From contig VGZQ01000022.1 in NCBI GenBank assembly GCA_016872535.1, positions 1 to 41,730 on the forward strand: 41,730 nucleotides of DNA. Reading direction: 5' to 3'. Source of the stretch: Rhodospirillales bacterium (GTDB lineage: Bacteria; Pseudomonadota; Alphaproteobacteria; Rhodospirillales; 2-12-FULL-67-15). Positions within the stretch are counted from its first letter, which is position 1, and every line of letters begins with the position of its first letter. A program made the position numbers and the translations under genes. The notes below the pieces were generated by a model. The model saw nothing but the letters and a program-made list of their open reading frames with translations. It had not been told where the DNA came from and made no database searches. Below are positions 25,765-33,442 of this stretch, piece after piece.

Positions 25765-26694
25765 GTGGTCAGCGCGAACGCCCGATTGGCCGATTCTCCG
25801 CCGGATGCCGGCGACGCCCTGGTCGCCGCCCGCGCGTGGATCCTGGGCATCCTGCTGGCATCGGGCGCGCCGTCGCCGGCCGGTGCCGTCGAGATTTTCC
25901 GGGGCGTCGAGCTGGGGGCGGCTTCCGGCCTCCACCTCGCGATCAAGGACACGCCCGTGTTCGATACGCCCGAGCGCGCCGCGGCGTCGGCCCCGGAGAA
26001 GGGCAAGGCCGCCGCCAAGGACAAGGGCAAGGAAAAAGACAAAGACAAAGACAAGGGTAAGGCGGGCCCCAAGAAAGCCGACGATTTGAAAAAGGGCGAC
26101 GAAGTCAGCGTGTTCGGCAAGTCCGGTTCCTGGCTCGCGGTGCAAAAGGGGGACGTGAAACTCGGCTTCGTCGCGGCGGACGCGGTGCTGCCGATCCTCG
26201 ACGGCACGCTGGCGCGCGAGATTGCGGGATCGCTCGCCGCCGGCGGCCACGACTGCCGCTACACGATCCGCTTCGAGGGCCGGACCGAGGTCGAGATCGG
26301 CTCCGGCCGGCTCGCCGACTACAGCGCGTCGTTCGCCTGCGGCCGGGGAAGCGCGCGCTTCAGTTTCGAGGCGCCGATGTTCATGAGCGAAATGCCCCAC
26401 CAGGGCGGGCCCCGGCCGGTCTACCAGATCGCCCTCGACGTGCTCGGCGTCTCGCCCGATCCCGACCAGGCGTTCTCCACCATCCTGTTCTATGATCGCG
26501 ACAAGGGCGAGGTCGCGGTGGAAACCGCGTGGCCGGCGGAATGGCTGGCCAAGACCAAGCCGGCGCCCCGGCGCGTGGCGCGCAAGGCCAACGGGCCGAT
26601 GGCCGACGAAATCGCCGCCGCGCTCGCCGCCGCCGCCGAATTGACGCTCGCCGCCTGGGGCCCGAAGCCGTGGGAGGCGATCGCCAAGCGCTAG
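25765..26694 (+). CDS. Exported SH3-like protein with charged Lys/Asp linker
   Basis: A 309-residue product from a GTG at 25765 (GGAG just upstream). A hydrophobic segment at about 22-41 (ARAWILGILLASGAPSPAGA) looks like a signal sequence cleaved before VEIF. A bacterial SH3-like unit follows, with a strand LHLAIKDTPVFDTP. About 30 residues of Lys, Asp, Glu and Gly (residues about 72-105) interrupt it, and it resumes as DDLKKGDEVSVFGKSGSWLAVQKGDVKLGFVA. The C-terminal half (140-309) has HDCRYTIRFEGRTEVEIGSG and AVETAWPAEW and matches no family I can name. It is 69 bases upstream of gatC. Role unknown, perhaps envelope-associated. Confidence 0.72.
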   Translation: MVSANARLADSPPDAGDALVAARAWILGILLASGAPSPAGAVEIFRGVELGAASGLHLAIKDTPVFDTPERAAASAPEKGKAAAKDKGKEKDKDKDKGKAGPKKADDLKKGDEVSVFGKSGSWLAVQKGDVKLGFVAADAVLPILDGTLAREIAGSLAAGGHDCRYTIRFEGRTEVEIGSGRLADYSASFACGRGSARFSFEAPMFMSEMPHQGGPRPVYQIALDVLGVSPDPDQAFSTILFYDRDKGEVAVETAWPAEWLAKTKPAPRRVARKANGPMADEIAAALAAAAELTLAAWGPKPWEAIAKR

Positions 26695-26763
26695 GACGGT
26701 TGCCGCCGCCGCGCGCCGGGTGATACTTTCGCCGCCCGTTTCCGCCGTTCCAGGTCATCCCCC

Positions 26764-27051
26764 ATGGCGCTTACCCGCGATCAAGTCCGGACCATCGCGT
26801 TCCTCGCCCGCATCCGCGTCAAGGACGAGGATCTCGACGCCATGGCCAGGGAAATCTCCGGCATCCTCGCCTGGATCGAGCAGTTGAACGAGGTCAAGAC
26901 CGAGGGCGTCGAGCCGATGACCTCGGTCGCCGACATGACGCTGAGGCTGCGCGCCGACAAGGTCGACGACGGCGGCATTGCCGCCGCCGCGCTCAAGAAC
27001 GCGCCCGAACCGGCGGAAGGCTTCTACGCGGTGCCGAAGGTGGTGGAATGA
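26764..27051 (+). CDS. gatC: Glu-tRNA(Gln)/Asp-tRNA(Asn) amidotransferase subunit C
   Basis: The 95-residue GatC subunit wraps around GatA and stabilises the GatCAB complex that amidates misacylated Glu-tRNA(Gln) and Asp-tRNA(Asn). The sequence MALTRDQVRTIAFLARIRVK and the conserved end of the family (APEPAEGFYAVPKVVE) are clear. Followed after 145 bases of hairpin-rich DNA by gatA. Confidence 0.96.
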   Translation: MALTRDQVRTIAFLARIRVKDEDLDAMAREISGILAWIEQLNEVKTEGVEPMTSVADMTLRLRADKVDDGGIAAAALKNAPEPAEGFYAVPKVVE

Positions 27052-27053
27052 TA

Positions 27054-27162
27054 CCAACGGCCACAATCGTTTTTTCGCGGCCGTTGGCCGCCGCGACTGC
27101 GGCGGCGCGCCCTATGGCGCGAAAGTCAAGGCGACCGGAGGTCGCCGCCCGGCGACTGAGGG
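27054..27162. repeat. Run of three hairpins between gatC and gatA
   Basis: Starting 2 bases after gatC ends there are CCAACGGCC (27054-27062) with GGCCGTTGG (27079-27087), GCCGCCGC (27087-27094) with GCGGCGGC (27099-27106), and GGCGACC (27130-27136) with GGTCGCC (27140-27146). All arms are perfect. Together with the 28-base palindrome that follows, almost the entire gap can fold. This may attenuate or stabilise the gatCAB mRNA, or be a small mobile palindromic repeat. Confidence 0.6.
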
Positions 27163-27190
27163 GGCCTTCGATCGTTAACGATCGAAGGCC
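27163..27190. promoter_or_regulatory. Perfect 28-base palindrome covering the gatA ribosome-binding site
   Basis: The 14-base arm GGCCTTCGATCGTT (27163-27176) is followed directly by its exact complement (27177-27190). The likely Shine-Dalgarno of gatA, GAAGG at 27184-27188, is inside the right arm, 8 bases before the ATG at 27197. Folding would hide it. As DNA it could also be a dimer-binding site. Translational control is inference. Confidence 0.6.
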
Positions 27191-27196
27191 ATTACC

Positions 27197-28687
27197 ATGA
27201 GCGCGCTCACCGACCTCGATATCGCCGGGGCGCTGGCCGGGCTCGCCCAGCGCCAATTTTCCGCCGTCGAACTGGCGCAGGCGCACCTCGCGGCGATGGC
27301 GAAGGCGCGCGCGCTCAACGCCTTCATCGTCGAGACGCCGGAGCTGGCGCTCGCCCAGGCCGCCGAATCGGACAAGCGCCGGCTCGCCGGCAGGGCGCTC
27401 GGGGCCCTCGACGGCCTTCCGCTCGCGATCAAGGACCTGTTCTGCACCGAAGGGGTGCAGACCACCGCCGCCTCGAACATCCTCAAGGGCTTCGTCCCTC
27501 CTTACGAATCGACCGTGAGCGCGAACCTGAAGCGCGCCGGGGCGGTGTTCGTCGGCAAGACCAACCTCGACGAATTCGCCATGGGTTCGTCCAACATCAC
27601 CTCAGCCTTCGGTCCGGCGAAGAATCCGTGGGGACCGCCCATGGGCCGCGTCGGCAACAAGGAACTGGTTCCCGGCGGCTCGTCGGGCGGCTCGGCGGCG
27701 GCGGTCGCGGCCGGGCTCGCGCTCGGCGCCACCGGCACCGATACCGGCGGCTCGATCCGCCAGCCCGCGTCGTTCTGCGGCATCGTCGGGCTCAAGCCGA
27801 CCTACGGGCGCTGCTCGCGCTTCGGCATCGTCGCGTTCGCGTCCTCCCTCGACCAGGCGGGGCCGATGACGCGGACCGTCAAGGACGCGGCGCTCATGCT
27901 TTCGGCCATGGCCGGGCACGATCCCCGGGATTCGACCTCGGCCAACGTGCCGTGCCCGGATTTCGCCCAGGCGGTCGACCGGCCGGTCAAGGGCCTGCGC
28001 GTCGGCATCCCGAAGGAATACCGGCTCGACGGCATGCCGGCCGAGATCGACGCCCTTTGGCGCAAGGCGGAAGACTGGTTCCGCGCGCAAGGATGCGAAG
28101 TCGTCGAGGTGTCGCTGCCGCACACCCGCTACGCGCTCCCCACCTATTACATCGTCGCCCCGGCGGAGGCGTCTTCCAACCTCGCGCGCTACGACGGGGT
28201 GCGCTTCGGGCTGCGCGTCCCGGGCGAAACGCTCGACGACATGTACATGAACACCCGCGCCGCGGGCTTCGGCGCCGAGGTCCGCCGGCGCATCCTGATC
28301 GGCACCTACGTGCTGTCGGCCGGCTACTACGACGCCTATTACCTGAAGGCGCAGCAGGTGCGGACCCTGATCGCGCGCGATTTCCGCGCCGCGTTCGAGG
28401 ACGTGGACGCGATCCTGGCGCCGACCGCGCCGTCGCCCGCGTTCGCGCTGGGCGAAAAGATGGACGATCCGGTCGCCATGTATCTCAACGACGTGTTCAC
28501 GGTGCCGGCGAGCCTGGCCGGCCTGCCCGCGATCTCGGTGCCGGCGGGCCTGAGCGCGAACGGCCTGCCGCTCGGCCTCCAGGTGATCGGCCGCGCCTTC
28601 GACGAGGAAACGGTGCTGCGCGCCGGGGCCGCGATCGAGCGCGCGTCGGCGTTCGATGCCCGCCCATCCCAGGTGGGGCGGAGATAG
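27197..28687 (+). CDS. gatA: Glu-tRNA(Gln)/Asp-tRNA(Asn) amidotransferase subunit A
   Basis: The amidase-signature subunit releases ammonia from glutamine for GatB. The Ser-cisSer-Lys triad is visible as K79 in LAIKDLF, S162 in [15 protein letters not shown] and the nucleophile S186 in [16 protein letters not shown]. The 496 residues are full length. A short insertion ([11 protein letters not shown]) precedes the PGGSSGGS motif. It is separated from gatC by a hairpin-rich gap and from gatB by 621 bases, which is unusual for this normally compact operon. The plus-strand frame over the 3' half is a shadow. Confidence 0.97.
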   Translation: MSALTDLDIAGALAGLAQRQFSAVELAQAHLAAMAKARALNAFIVETPELALAQAAESDKRRLAGRALGALDGLPLAIKDLFCTEGVQTTAASNILKGFVPPYESTVSANLKRAGAVFVGKTNLDEFAMGSSNITSAFGPAKNPWGPPMGRVGNKELVPGGSSGGSAAAVAAGLALGATGTDTGGSIRQPASFCGIVGLKPTYGRCSRFGIVAFASSLDQAGPMTRTVKDAALMLSAMAGHDPRDSTSANVPCPDFAQAVDRPVKGLRVGIPKEYRLDGMPAEIDALWRKAEDWFRAQGCEVVEVSLPHTRYALPTYYIVAPAEASSNLARYDGVRFGLRVPGETLDDMYMNTRAAGFGAEVRRRILIGTYVLSAGYYDAYYLKAQQVRTLIARDFRAAFEDVDAILAPTAPSPAFALGEKMDDPVAMYLNDVFTVPASLAGLPAISVPAGLSANGLPLGLQVIGRAFDEETVLRAGAAIERASAFDARPSQVGRR

Positions 28688-28696
28688 GCGGACGCG

Positions 28697-28858
28697 TTAC
28701 CGGATCGGTTTCCAGATCCTCCGATCGGTGATCCAAACGAATTGATCGCCGACGGACGTTTCGCCCCGGCGTTCCCATCCCGCGCCGCGCTTTCGGACGA
28801 TAAGAAGCGCGCATCCCAGTTTCGCGATGCCGGTCAGCGGCCCTTGGAGACGGGGCAT
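28697..28858 (-). CDS. Candidate SOS-regulated small protein
   Basis: A 53-residue frame from the ATG at 28856-28858, or 65 residues from the ATG at 28894; the upstream promoter makes the shorter form more likely because the longer start lies inside the -10. It reads MPRLQGPLTGIAKLGCALLI, then a basic patch, and ends in QFVWITDRRIWKPIR. No strong Shine-Dalgarno is seen and I do not recognise the family. Support is mainly positional: a near-consensus promoter with an overlapping LexA-type box points straight at it. It could be a non-coding transcript instead. Confidence 0.4.
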   Translation of the reverse strand: MPRLQGPLTGIAKLGCALLIVRKRGAGWERRGETSVGDQFVWITDRRIWKPIR

Positions 28859-28892
28859 GCGATGGACATGGTTGGGGCGTTCGCTGGCCCGC

Positions 28893-28921
28893 ATAAGAAC
28901 ACACTAAGAACATCGTGTCAA
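28893..28921 (-). promoter_or_regulatory. Minus-strand promoter overlapped by a LexA-type box
   Basis: Read leftward, TTGACA (28921-28916), a 17-base spacer and TCTTAT (28898-28893) make a near-consensus sigma-70 promoter. Within it, GTTC-N7-GTTC (28911-28897) is exactly the alphaproteobacterial LexA operator form, placed to block RNA polymerase. The expected start of transcription is near 28886. Chance GTTC-N7-GTTC matches are expected about once per window this size, so the overlap with a good promoter in an intergenic gap is what makes this one notable. Confidence 0.55.
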
Positions 28922-28948
28922 GAATATTTTCATTAAAAATAAAAAATA

Positions 28949-28977
28949 TGGACAATATAGATTTCATAGGATATATA
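28949..28977 (+). promoter_or_regulatory. Candidate sigma-70 promoter reading towards gatB
   Basis: TGGACA at 28949-28954 and TATATA at 28972-28977 with a 17-base spacer, in the AT-rich patch between gatA and gatB. It would start an RNA near 28984 with a leader of about 325 bases before gatB. This gives gatB its own promoter apart from gatCA. In AT-rich DNA such matches are easier to find, so confidence is moderate. Confidence 0.45.
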
Positions 28978-29308
28978 ACCCATAAATCAGCCCGTTCGTG
29001 GCTCCGGTCCGGGCAAAGCGGAGAGTCCGGGCCCATGAATAAAAAGCGGGGCCGGCCCGACGGTTCGGGAAAAAGGCCGGAAAAGAAAAGGAAAATGGAA
29101 ACATGCCTACAAATGCCTACAGGAATCAGGTGGTTTCCAGGAATATCAAATACTTAAGCCTGATTTACCCGGTGCCGGCGTGGCGCAATGTGCGCTTGGG
29201 CTGCGCCAAGGCCGTGCGAACCCGTGTCCGGGCGCTCGGCGCGGGCTTCGCGGCGCATCGACTCATCCATGCCCGGGGCGCTACAAACCCCGGCGAAGGA
29301 TCCGTTTC

Positions 29309-30787
29309 ATGAATTACCGCATCCAGGGCGAAACCGGCGAGTGGGAGGCGGTGATCGGCCTCGAGGTCCACGCCCAGATCATTTCCGAGTCCAAACTTTT
29401 TTCCGGCGCGGCGACCGCGTTCGGCGCCGAGCCCAACACCCAGGTGTCGCTGGTCGACGCCGGCTTTCCCGGCATGCTGCCGGTTCTCAACGAACGCTGC
29501 GTCGAGCAGGCGGTACGGACGGGCTTGGGTTTGAAGGCCAAGATCAACCTGGTTTCGGTGTTCGAGCGGAAGAACTATTTCTACGCCGACCTTCCCGCCG
29601 GTTATCAGATTTCCCAGTACAAGCATCCGTTGGTGGGCGAGGGCACCGTGATCCTCGACATGCCCGACGGCACCAGCCGGAGCGTCGGCATCGAGCGCCT
29701 GCACATGGAGCAGGACGCGGGCAAGTCGCTCCACGACCAGGATCCCAAACGCTCGTTCATCGACCTCAACCGCTCCGGGGTCGCGCTGATGGAAATCGTT
29801 TCCAAGCCCGATCTGCGCGCGCCGGAGGAGGCGGGCGCCTACCTGCGCAAGCTCCGCTCGATTTTGCGTTACCTCGGCACCTGCGACGGCAACATGGAGG
29901 AAGGCTCCATGCGCTGCGACATCAACGTCTCGGTGCGCAAGCCCGGCGAGCCCTTGCGCACCCGGGTCGAGGTCAAGAACGTGAATTCGGTCCGCTTCGT
30001 CATGCAGGCAATCGCGCACGAAGCCGAACGCCAGGTGCGCGTGTGGGAAGAGGGCGGCACCATCGTCCAGGAAACCCGGCTCTACGATCCGGGCAAGGGC
30101 GAAACCCGGCCGATGCGGGCGAAGGAATTCGCCCACGACTACCGCTATTTTCCCGACCCCGACCTGCTGCCGCTCAAACTGTCGCGCGAATACGTCGATA
30201 CCATCGCCGCGACGCTCCCCGAACTGCCCGACGAGAAGAAGGAGCGCTTCATGCGCGATTACGGGCTTTCGGCCTACGACGCGGGCGTGCTGGTGGTCGA
30301 GCGCGAGACGGCGGATTATTTTGAAAAAGCCGCTCGCGGGGGAAAAGAAAAGCCCCGCGACGCCAAGCAGGTCGCCAACTGGACCATTACCGGCCTGTTC
30401 GGGCTGCTGAACGCCAAGGGCCTTGCCATCGGCCAGAGCCCGATTTCGGCCGACCATCTCGGCCGGCTGGTCGACCTGATCGCCGACGGCACCATTTCCG
30501 GGCGCATCGCCAAGGACGTGTTCGTGTTGATGGCCGAAAGCGGCAAGGATCCGGCCGACATCGTCGCCGAAAAGGGCCTGCGCCAGATCACCGACACCGG
30601 CGCGATCGAGGCCGCGGTCGATCAGGTGATCGCCGCCAACCCGGACAAGGCGGCCGAGGTCAAGGGCGGCAAGGAGAAGCTGCTCGGCTGGTTCGTCGGC
30701 CAGGTGATGAAGGCGACCGGCGGCAAGGCCAACCCGGGCCAGGTCAACGAGATCTTGAAGAAGAAGCTGACGGGGGGCACGCCGTGA
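29309..30787 (+). CDS. gatB: Glu-tRNA(Gln)/Asp-tRNA(Asn) amidotransferase subunit B
   Basis: The kinase-like subunit activates the side-chain carboxylate on misacylated tRNA with ATP and amidates it. The start is the ATG at 29309, with GAAGGA 8 bases upstream, giving 492 residues; the frame is open further upstream but shows no family sequence there. Signature segments are [12 protein letters not shown] near the N-terminus, [18 protein letters not shown], and [11 protein letters not shown] with [16 protein letters not shown]-terminal YqeY-like tRNA-binding tail follows (to [15 protein letters not shown]). The stop overlaps the GTG start of the SOD gene by 4 bases, so the two are coupled. Confidence 0.97.
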   Translation: MNYRIQGETGEWEAVIGLEVHAQIISESKLFSGAATAFGAEPNTQVSLVDAGFPGMLPVLNERCVEQAVRTGLGLKAKINLVSVFERKNYFYADLPAGYQISQYKHPLVGEGTVILDMPDGTSRSVGIERLHMEQDAGKSLHDQDPKRSFIDLNRSGVALMEIVSKPDLRAPEEAGAYLRKLRSILRYLGTCDGNMEEGSMRCDINVSVRKPGEPLRTRVEVKNVNSVRFVMQAIAHEAERQVRVWEEGGTIVQETRLYDPGKGETRPMRAKEFAHDYRYFPDPDLLPLKLSREYVDTIAATLPELPDEKKERFMRDYGLSAYDAGVLVVERETADYFEKAARGGKEKPRDAKQVANWTITGLFGLLNAKGLAIGQSPISADHLGRLVDLIADGTISGRIAKDVFVLMAESGKDPADIVAEKGLRQITDTGAIEAAVDQVIAANPDKAAEVKGGKEKLLGWFVGQVMKATGGKANPGQVNEILKKKLTGGTP

Positions 30788-31377
30788 TCTGCGAAATGAA
30801 ACCGCTCGCGTGCGATCCGAAGAATATCGCCGGCATGTCGGAGCGTCTGATCGTCAGCCACTACGAGAACAACTACGGCGGCGCGGTGAAGCGCCTCAAC
30901 GCGATCCGCGCGCAACTGGCCGCGCTCGATTTCGCGACCGCGCCCAACTTTGTCGTCAACGGCCTGAAGCGCGAGGAACTGATCGCCGAGAACTCGATGA
31001 TCTTGCACGAACTGTTTTTCGAATGTTTGGGCAAGGGCGGCGGGCCCGAGGGCGATGCGGCCGCCGCGCTCGCGCGCGATTTCGGGTCGGTCGATCGCTG
31101 GCGGGCGGAGTTTTCGGCGATGGGCAAGGCCTTGGGCGGCGGGTCGGGCTGGGTGCTGTTGACCTATTCGCCGCGCGAGCAACGGCTGATCAATCAATGG
31201 GCCGCGGACCACACCCACGTGCTCGCCTCGGGCCGGCCGATTCTCGCCCTCGACATGTACGAGCATTCCTATCACATGGACTACGGCGCCAAGGCCGCCG
31301 CCTACGTCGACGCCTTCATGGCCGCGATCCATTGGTCTAATGTCGGCGCCAAGTTCCGCGCCGCCGCCGGGCCGTGA
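30784..31377 (+). CDS. Divergent Fe/Mn-type superoxide dismutase
   Basis: A 197-residue cytoplasmic protein of the Fe/Mn SOD fold, starting at a GTG overlapping the gatB stop. The four metal ligands can be placed: H in SHYENNY, H in MILHELFF, and D and H in [14 protein letters not shown]. Second-sphere positions differ from classical enzymes. Aligning [15 protein letters not shown] to the usual H-Y-x-x-H-H-x-x-Y-V, the gatekeeper Tyr becomes Ala and the second-shell His becomes Asn. The position four before the second His ligand, where FeSOD has Gln, is Ser. It belongs to the subfamily with WAADHTHV before the Asp ligand. Dismutase activity is likely but not certain. Confidence 0.85.
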   Translation: MICEMKPLACDPKNIAGMSERLIVSHYENNYGGAVKRLNAIRAQLAALDFATAPNFVVNGLKREELIAENSMILHELFFECLGKGGGPEGDAAAALARDFGSVDRWRAEFSAMGKALGGGSGWVLLTYSPREQRLINQWAADHTHVLASGRPILALDMYEHSYHMDYGAKAAAYVDAFMAAIHWSNVGAKFRAAAGP

Positions 31378-31390
31378 CGGAGGGCTTCCG

Positions 31391-32047
31391 ATGATCGATC
31401 TTTACACCTGGAGCACCCCCAACGGGCGGAAAGCGTCGGTCATGCTCGAGGAATTGGGGTTGGCCTACGAGGTTCATCCCATCGACATCAACGCCGACGA
31501 GCAGTTCCAACCCTGGTTTCTCAAGATCGCGCCCAACAACCGCATCCCGGCGATCGTCGATCGCGACGGGCCGGACGGCAAGCCGCTGTCTTTGTTCGAA
31601 TCCGGCGCGATCCTGATCTATCTCGCCGACAAAACCAACAGTCCGCTGTTGCCCAAGGAACCGCGCGCCCGCGCGATCACCATCCAATGGCTGATGTGGC
31701 AGATGGGCGGCGTCGGACCGATGTTCGGCCAGGCGCATCACTTCCTCAAGTTCGCCAAGGAAGACGTGCCCTACGGCAAGAAACGCTACCACGACGAAAC
31801 CAAGCGGCTTTACGGCGTGATGGACCGGCGGCTCGCCGAGGCCGCCTACCTCGCCGGGGATAACTACAGCATCGCCGACATCGCGACCTATCCCTGGGTC
31901 GCGCGCCACGAGTTCCATCAGGTCGATCTGGCCGAGTTCCCCAACGTCCGGCGCTGGTACGAAACCATCGGCAAGCGTCCGGCGGTGATCAAGGGCATGA
32001 AGGTGCCGGAGGCGGCGGGCTCGCGCGCGCCGAGCGCCAAACCATGA
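31391..32047 (+). CDS. Glutathione S-transferase family protein (YfcG-like)
   Basis: A 218-residue thioredoxin-fold plus all-helical protein. The start is the ATG at 31391 with GGAGGG 6 bases upstream. The N-terminal MIDLYTWSTPNGRKASVMLE has the TPNG active-site turn typical of the Nu-class YfcG/YghU disulfide oxidoreductases rather than a catalytic Cys or Ser. NNRIPAIVD and FESGAILIYLADK supply the glutathione-binding cis-Pro and E-S. The C-terminal domain ends in a Pro/Ala tail. The stop overlaps the ybaK-like start (ATGA). A role in thiol redox homeostasis beside SOD is plausible. Confidence 0.9.
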   Translation: MIDLYTWSTPNGRKASVMLEELGLAYEVHPIDINADEQFQPWFLKIAPNNRIPAIVDRDGPDGKPLSLFESGAILIYLADKTNSPLLPKEPRARAITIQWLMWQMGGVGPMFGQAHHFLKFAKEDVPYGKKRYHDETKRLYGVMDRRLAEAAYLAGDNYSIADIATYPWVARHEFHQVDLAEFPNVRRWYETIGKRPAVIKGMKVPEAAGSRAPSAKP

Positions 32048-32574
32048 GCGACCTGCTCGAAGATCCGGGCGTCAAGCGCGTGGTGGCGGCGCTCGCGGCC
32101 GCCAAGCAGCCGACCGACGTGTTGACGTTGAAGGAAACCGCGGCGACGGCGAAAGCCGCGGCCAAGGCGATCGGCTGCGAGCTGGGCGCCATCGTCAAGA
32201 GTCTCGTGTTCCTGGTCGGCAACCGCTTCGTGCTCGCCCTGGTCGCGGGCGACCGTACCTGCGTGCCGGAGAACGTGGCCCGCGCGCTCAACCTGAAGGG
32301 AGACGTGCGCCTCGCCCAGCCGGGCGAGGTGCGCTTCGCCACCGGCTTCGCGCCGGGCGGCGTCGCGCCGGTCGGGATCGCGCGCAAGCTGCCGTGCGTG
32401 CTCGATCGCAGCCTCAAGCGCTTCGACAACGTGTTCGCGGCCGCCGGGCATCCCCATTGCGTGTTCCCGACCACGGTCGAGGCCTTGAAGGACATGACCG
32501 GGGCGATCGTCTCCTACAGCATCGTGGCGGAGAGCGAAGCCGCGGCGCCGCCGGCGGCCGCGAAGAAGAAATGA
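32044..32574 (+). CDS. YbaK/EbsC-type aminoacyl-tRNA deacylase
   Basis: A 176-residue single-domain trans-editing protein that removes mischarged amino acids (Cys-tRNA(Pro) for YbaK) after release from the synthetase. The core segments are IGCELGAIVKSLVFLVGNRFVLALVAGD with the conserved Lys, and FAPGGVAPVGIARKLPCVLD with the G-x-x-x-P loop of the family. A low-complexity Ala/Lys tail ends it. It is translationally coupled to the GST gene and is followed 66 bases later by tRNA-Ser. The precise editing target is not decidable from sequence. Confidence 0.9.
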   Translation: MSDLLEDPGVKRVVAALAAAKQPTDVLTLKETAATAKAAAKAIGCELGAIVKSLVFLVGNRFVLALVAGDRTCVPENVARALNLKGDVRLAQPGEVRFATGFAPGGVAPVGIARKLPCVLDRSLKRFDNVFAAAGHPHCVFPTTVEALKDMTGAIVSYSIVAESEAAAPPAAAKKK

Positions 32575-32639
32575 GCGGCGGCGCCATCCGCGAGGGCCGT
32601 TGAACGGGCGCGCCCGGCCCGCTATGTAAGGGGTCTGCC

Positions 32640-32733
32640 GGAAGGGTGGGTGAGTGGCTTAAACCAGCGGTTTGCTAAACCGTCGTACGGTGGTAACGCC
32701 GTACCGAGGGTTCGAATCCCTCCCCTTCCGCCA
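32640..32733 (+). tRNA. tRNA-Ser(GCT)
   Basis: The acceptor stem GGAAGGG (32640-32646) pairs with CCCTTCC (32723-32729), followed by discriminator G and an encoded CCA. The anticodon loop TTGCTAA (32672-32678) gives anticodon GCT, reading AGC/AGT serine codons. The long variable arm (GTACGG paired with CCGTAC) is diagnostic of class II serine tRNAs, and the T arm is GAGGG-TTCGAAT-CCCTC. Its 3' end is the integration point of the element that follows. Confidence 0.97.
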
Positions 32734-32736
32734 TTT
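32720..32736 (+). other. Candidate att site at the 3' end of tRNA-Ser
   Basis: CTCCCCTTCC, one base, CCA, one base, TT at the end of the tRNA recurs at 38984-39000 with two mismatches in 17 and an identical 10-base core. This is the usual crossover place for tyrosine integrases that use tRNA genes. The left copy restores the tRNA. Confidence 0.5.
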
Positions 32737-32786
32737 AACTGCATTTTATGCAATAAATACAAACACTTATATATTTTAAAATAGTA

Positions 32787-32810
32787 TCTACCCATCCTTC
32801 TACCCATCCA
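32787..32810 (+). repeat. Left copy of 24-base element-end repeat (CTACCCATCC x2)
   Basis: Two CTACCCATCC units 11 bases apart, preceded by T, lie 54 bases after the tRNA. The same 24 bases occur at 38831-38854 with a single mismatch, in the same orientation. The internal repetition and the end positions suggest integrase arm-type binding sites. The surrounding 32745-32790 is very AT-rich, which would suit an IHF-like bend. Confidence 0.6.
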
Positions 32811-32865
32811 AGAGGGGGCCATAAGGGGGCGGGGGATTTTCGGAAATTCGGGGCGGTTCTGTCCG

Positions 32866-33048
32866 TCAGCAGCTGGGCTGCGACCGCTCGCTTTGACGTT
32901 CCTCGCTGCGCTCGCAGGGCTTAGCGGGCGCTACGTGGGCCGGTGGCTGGCGGTAGGAAGGTTGTGCTGCATCCTCAGCAAGACGCGCCACGCCCGAGAG
33001 GACGGTCAGCACGTCGAACACGCGCAGGATGGCAAGCAGGGCTTCCAT
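32866..33048 (-). CDS. Weak small hypothetical protein in the element
   Basis: A 60-residue frame from the ATG at 33046-33048, reading MEALLAILRVFDVLTVLSGV, then a hydrophilic, Pro/Glu/Arg/Ser-rich tail. The N-terminal third could be an amphipathic or membrane helix. No clear ribosome site precedes it. It is in the same direction as the leftward operon and may be its last gene, or may be chance. Confidence 0.3.
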   Translation of the reverse strand: MEALLAILRVFDVLTVLSGVARLAEDAAQPSYRQPPAHVAPAKPCERSEERQSERSQPSC

Positions 33049-33142
33049 GCCGGGACTGTAGCACACGCAGGCGCGGTTCGCTCGAACCCGTATATAAATC
33101 GCTAGCGGATTGATTCTGTGAAACTATTTTACGCCTGCTCCG

Positions 33143-33319
33143 TTACGCTTTCGTGAGCATTCTGACCACCCGTTCAGGTATCCCGAGCGCAAGCAGCATG
33201 GCGCGCCGCCCCCGTCGCCTGTAGGCCCGCTGCCGACACGCACCGGAACAAAATCGGGCTCGGCACCTCTTGGCAGCGAAGGGCTGACTACAGGTTCGGC
33301 ATTTTCTTTTTCGCTTCAT
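33143..33319 (-). CDS. Small zinc-ribbon protein, element-encoded
   Basis: A 58-residue basic protein from the ATG at 33317-33319, with GAAGG 7 bases upstream. It has CRTC then RFCSGACRQRAYRRRGRR, a C-x2-C...C-x3-C treble-clef-like zinc motif common in small phage and island proteins. The rest is rich in Arg and Lys, so DNA or RNA binding is likely. It lies downstream of the Rep-like gene with 141 bases between. It shares the FCS-x-x-CR core with the 79-residue protein at 33829-34068. Confidence 0.62.
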   Translation of the reverse strand: MKRKRKCRTCSQPFAAKRCRARFCSGACRQRAYRRRGRRAMLLALGIPERVVRMLTKA

Positions 33320-33442
33320 TCGTTCGCCTTCGTCGAGGCGCGCTTGGCCTTGAGGGCCGCGCGCCCCTGACTTCAAACGAAACTCCTCTCCCTAATCCTT
33401 ACTTCCTTGGAGACATCTTACTGTTAGGAGATGGTCAGTTAG

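Larger units (their letters stand above)
28688..29308. other. 621-base AT-rich gap between gatA and gatB
   Basis: This region splits gatCA from gatB. It contains a candidate small minus-strand ORF (28697-28858), its LexA-boxed promoter (28893-28921), a plus-strand promoter (28949-28977) reading towards gatB, and a strikingly AT-rich patch (about 28912-28990) in otherwise GC-rich DNA. A tandem ATGCCTACA repeat at 29103-29111 and 29113-29121 follows, with an inverted pair AATCAGG (29124-29130) and CCTGATT (29159-29165). The tandem repeat resembles arm-type integrase sites, so the stretch may be a mobile-element relic. No convincing larger gene is seen. Confidence 0.6.
32734..33142. other. Left end of the element, no strong gene
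   Basis: After the tRNA come an AT-rich stretch (32745-32790), the 24-base repeat and about 330 bases of ordinary composition. The only plausible coding frame is a weak 60-residue one on the minus strand (32866-33048). The plus-strand tail 33060-33140 holds nothing I can identify. Confidence 0.5.

Noticed and set aside
29000-29060. Resemblance of GAGAGTCCGGGC to the RNase P RNA 5' region
   Set aside because: The other conserved rnpB blocks are absent downstream and the available length is too short.
29040-29157. Possible AT-hook protein (KKRGRP) in the gatA-gatB gap
   Set aside because: A single KRGRP motif in a 40-residue frame with no start signal is weak; the DNA looks like a leader with repeats.
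32622-32822. Minus-strand frame over tRNA-Ser
   Set aside because: It translates the antisense of the tRNA (the familiar GGIRTLG artefact) and the element-end repeat.
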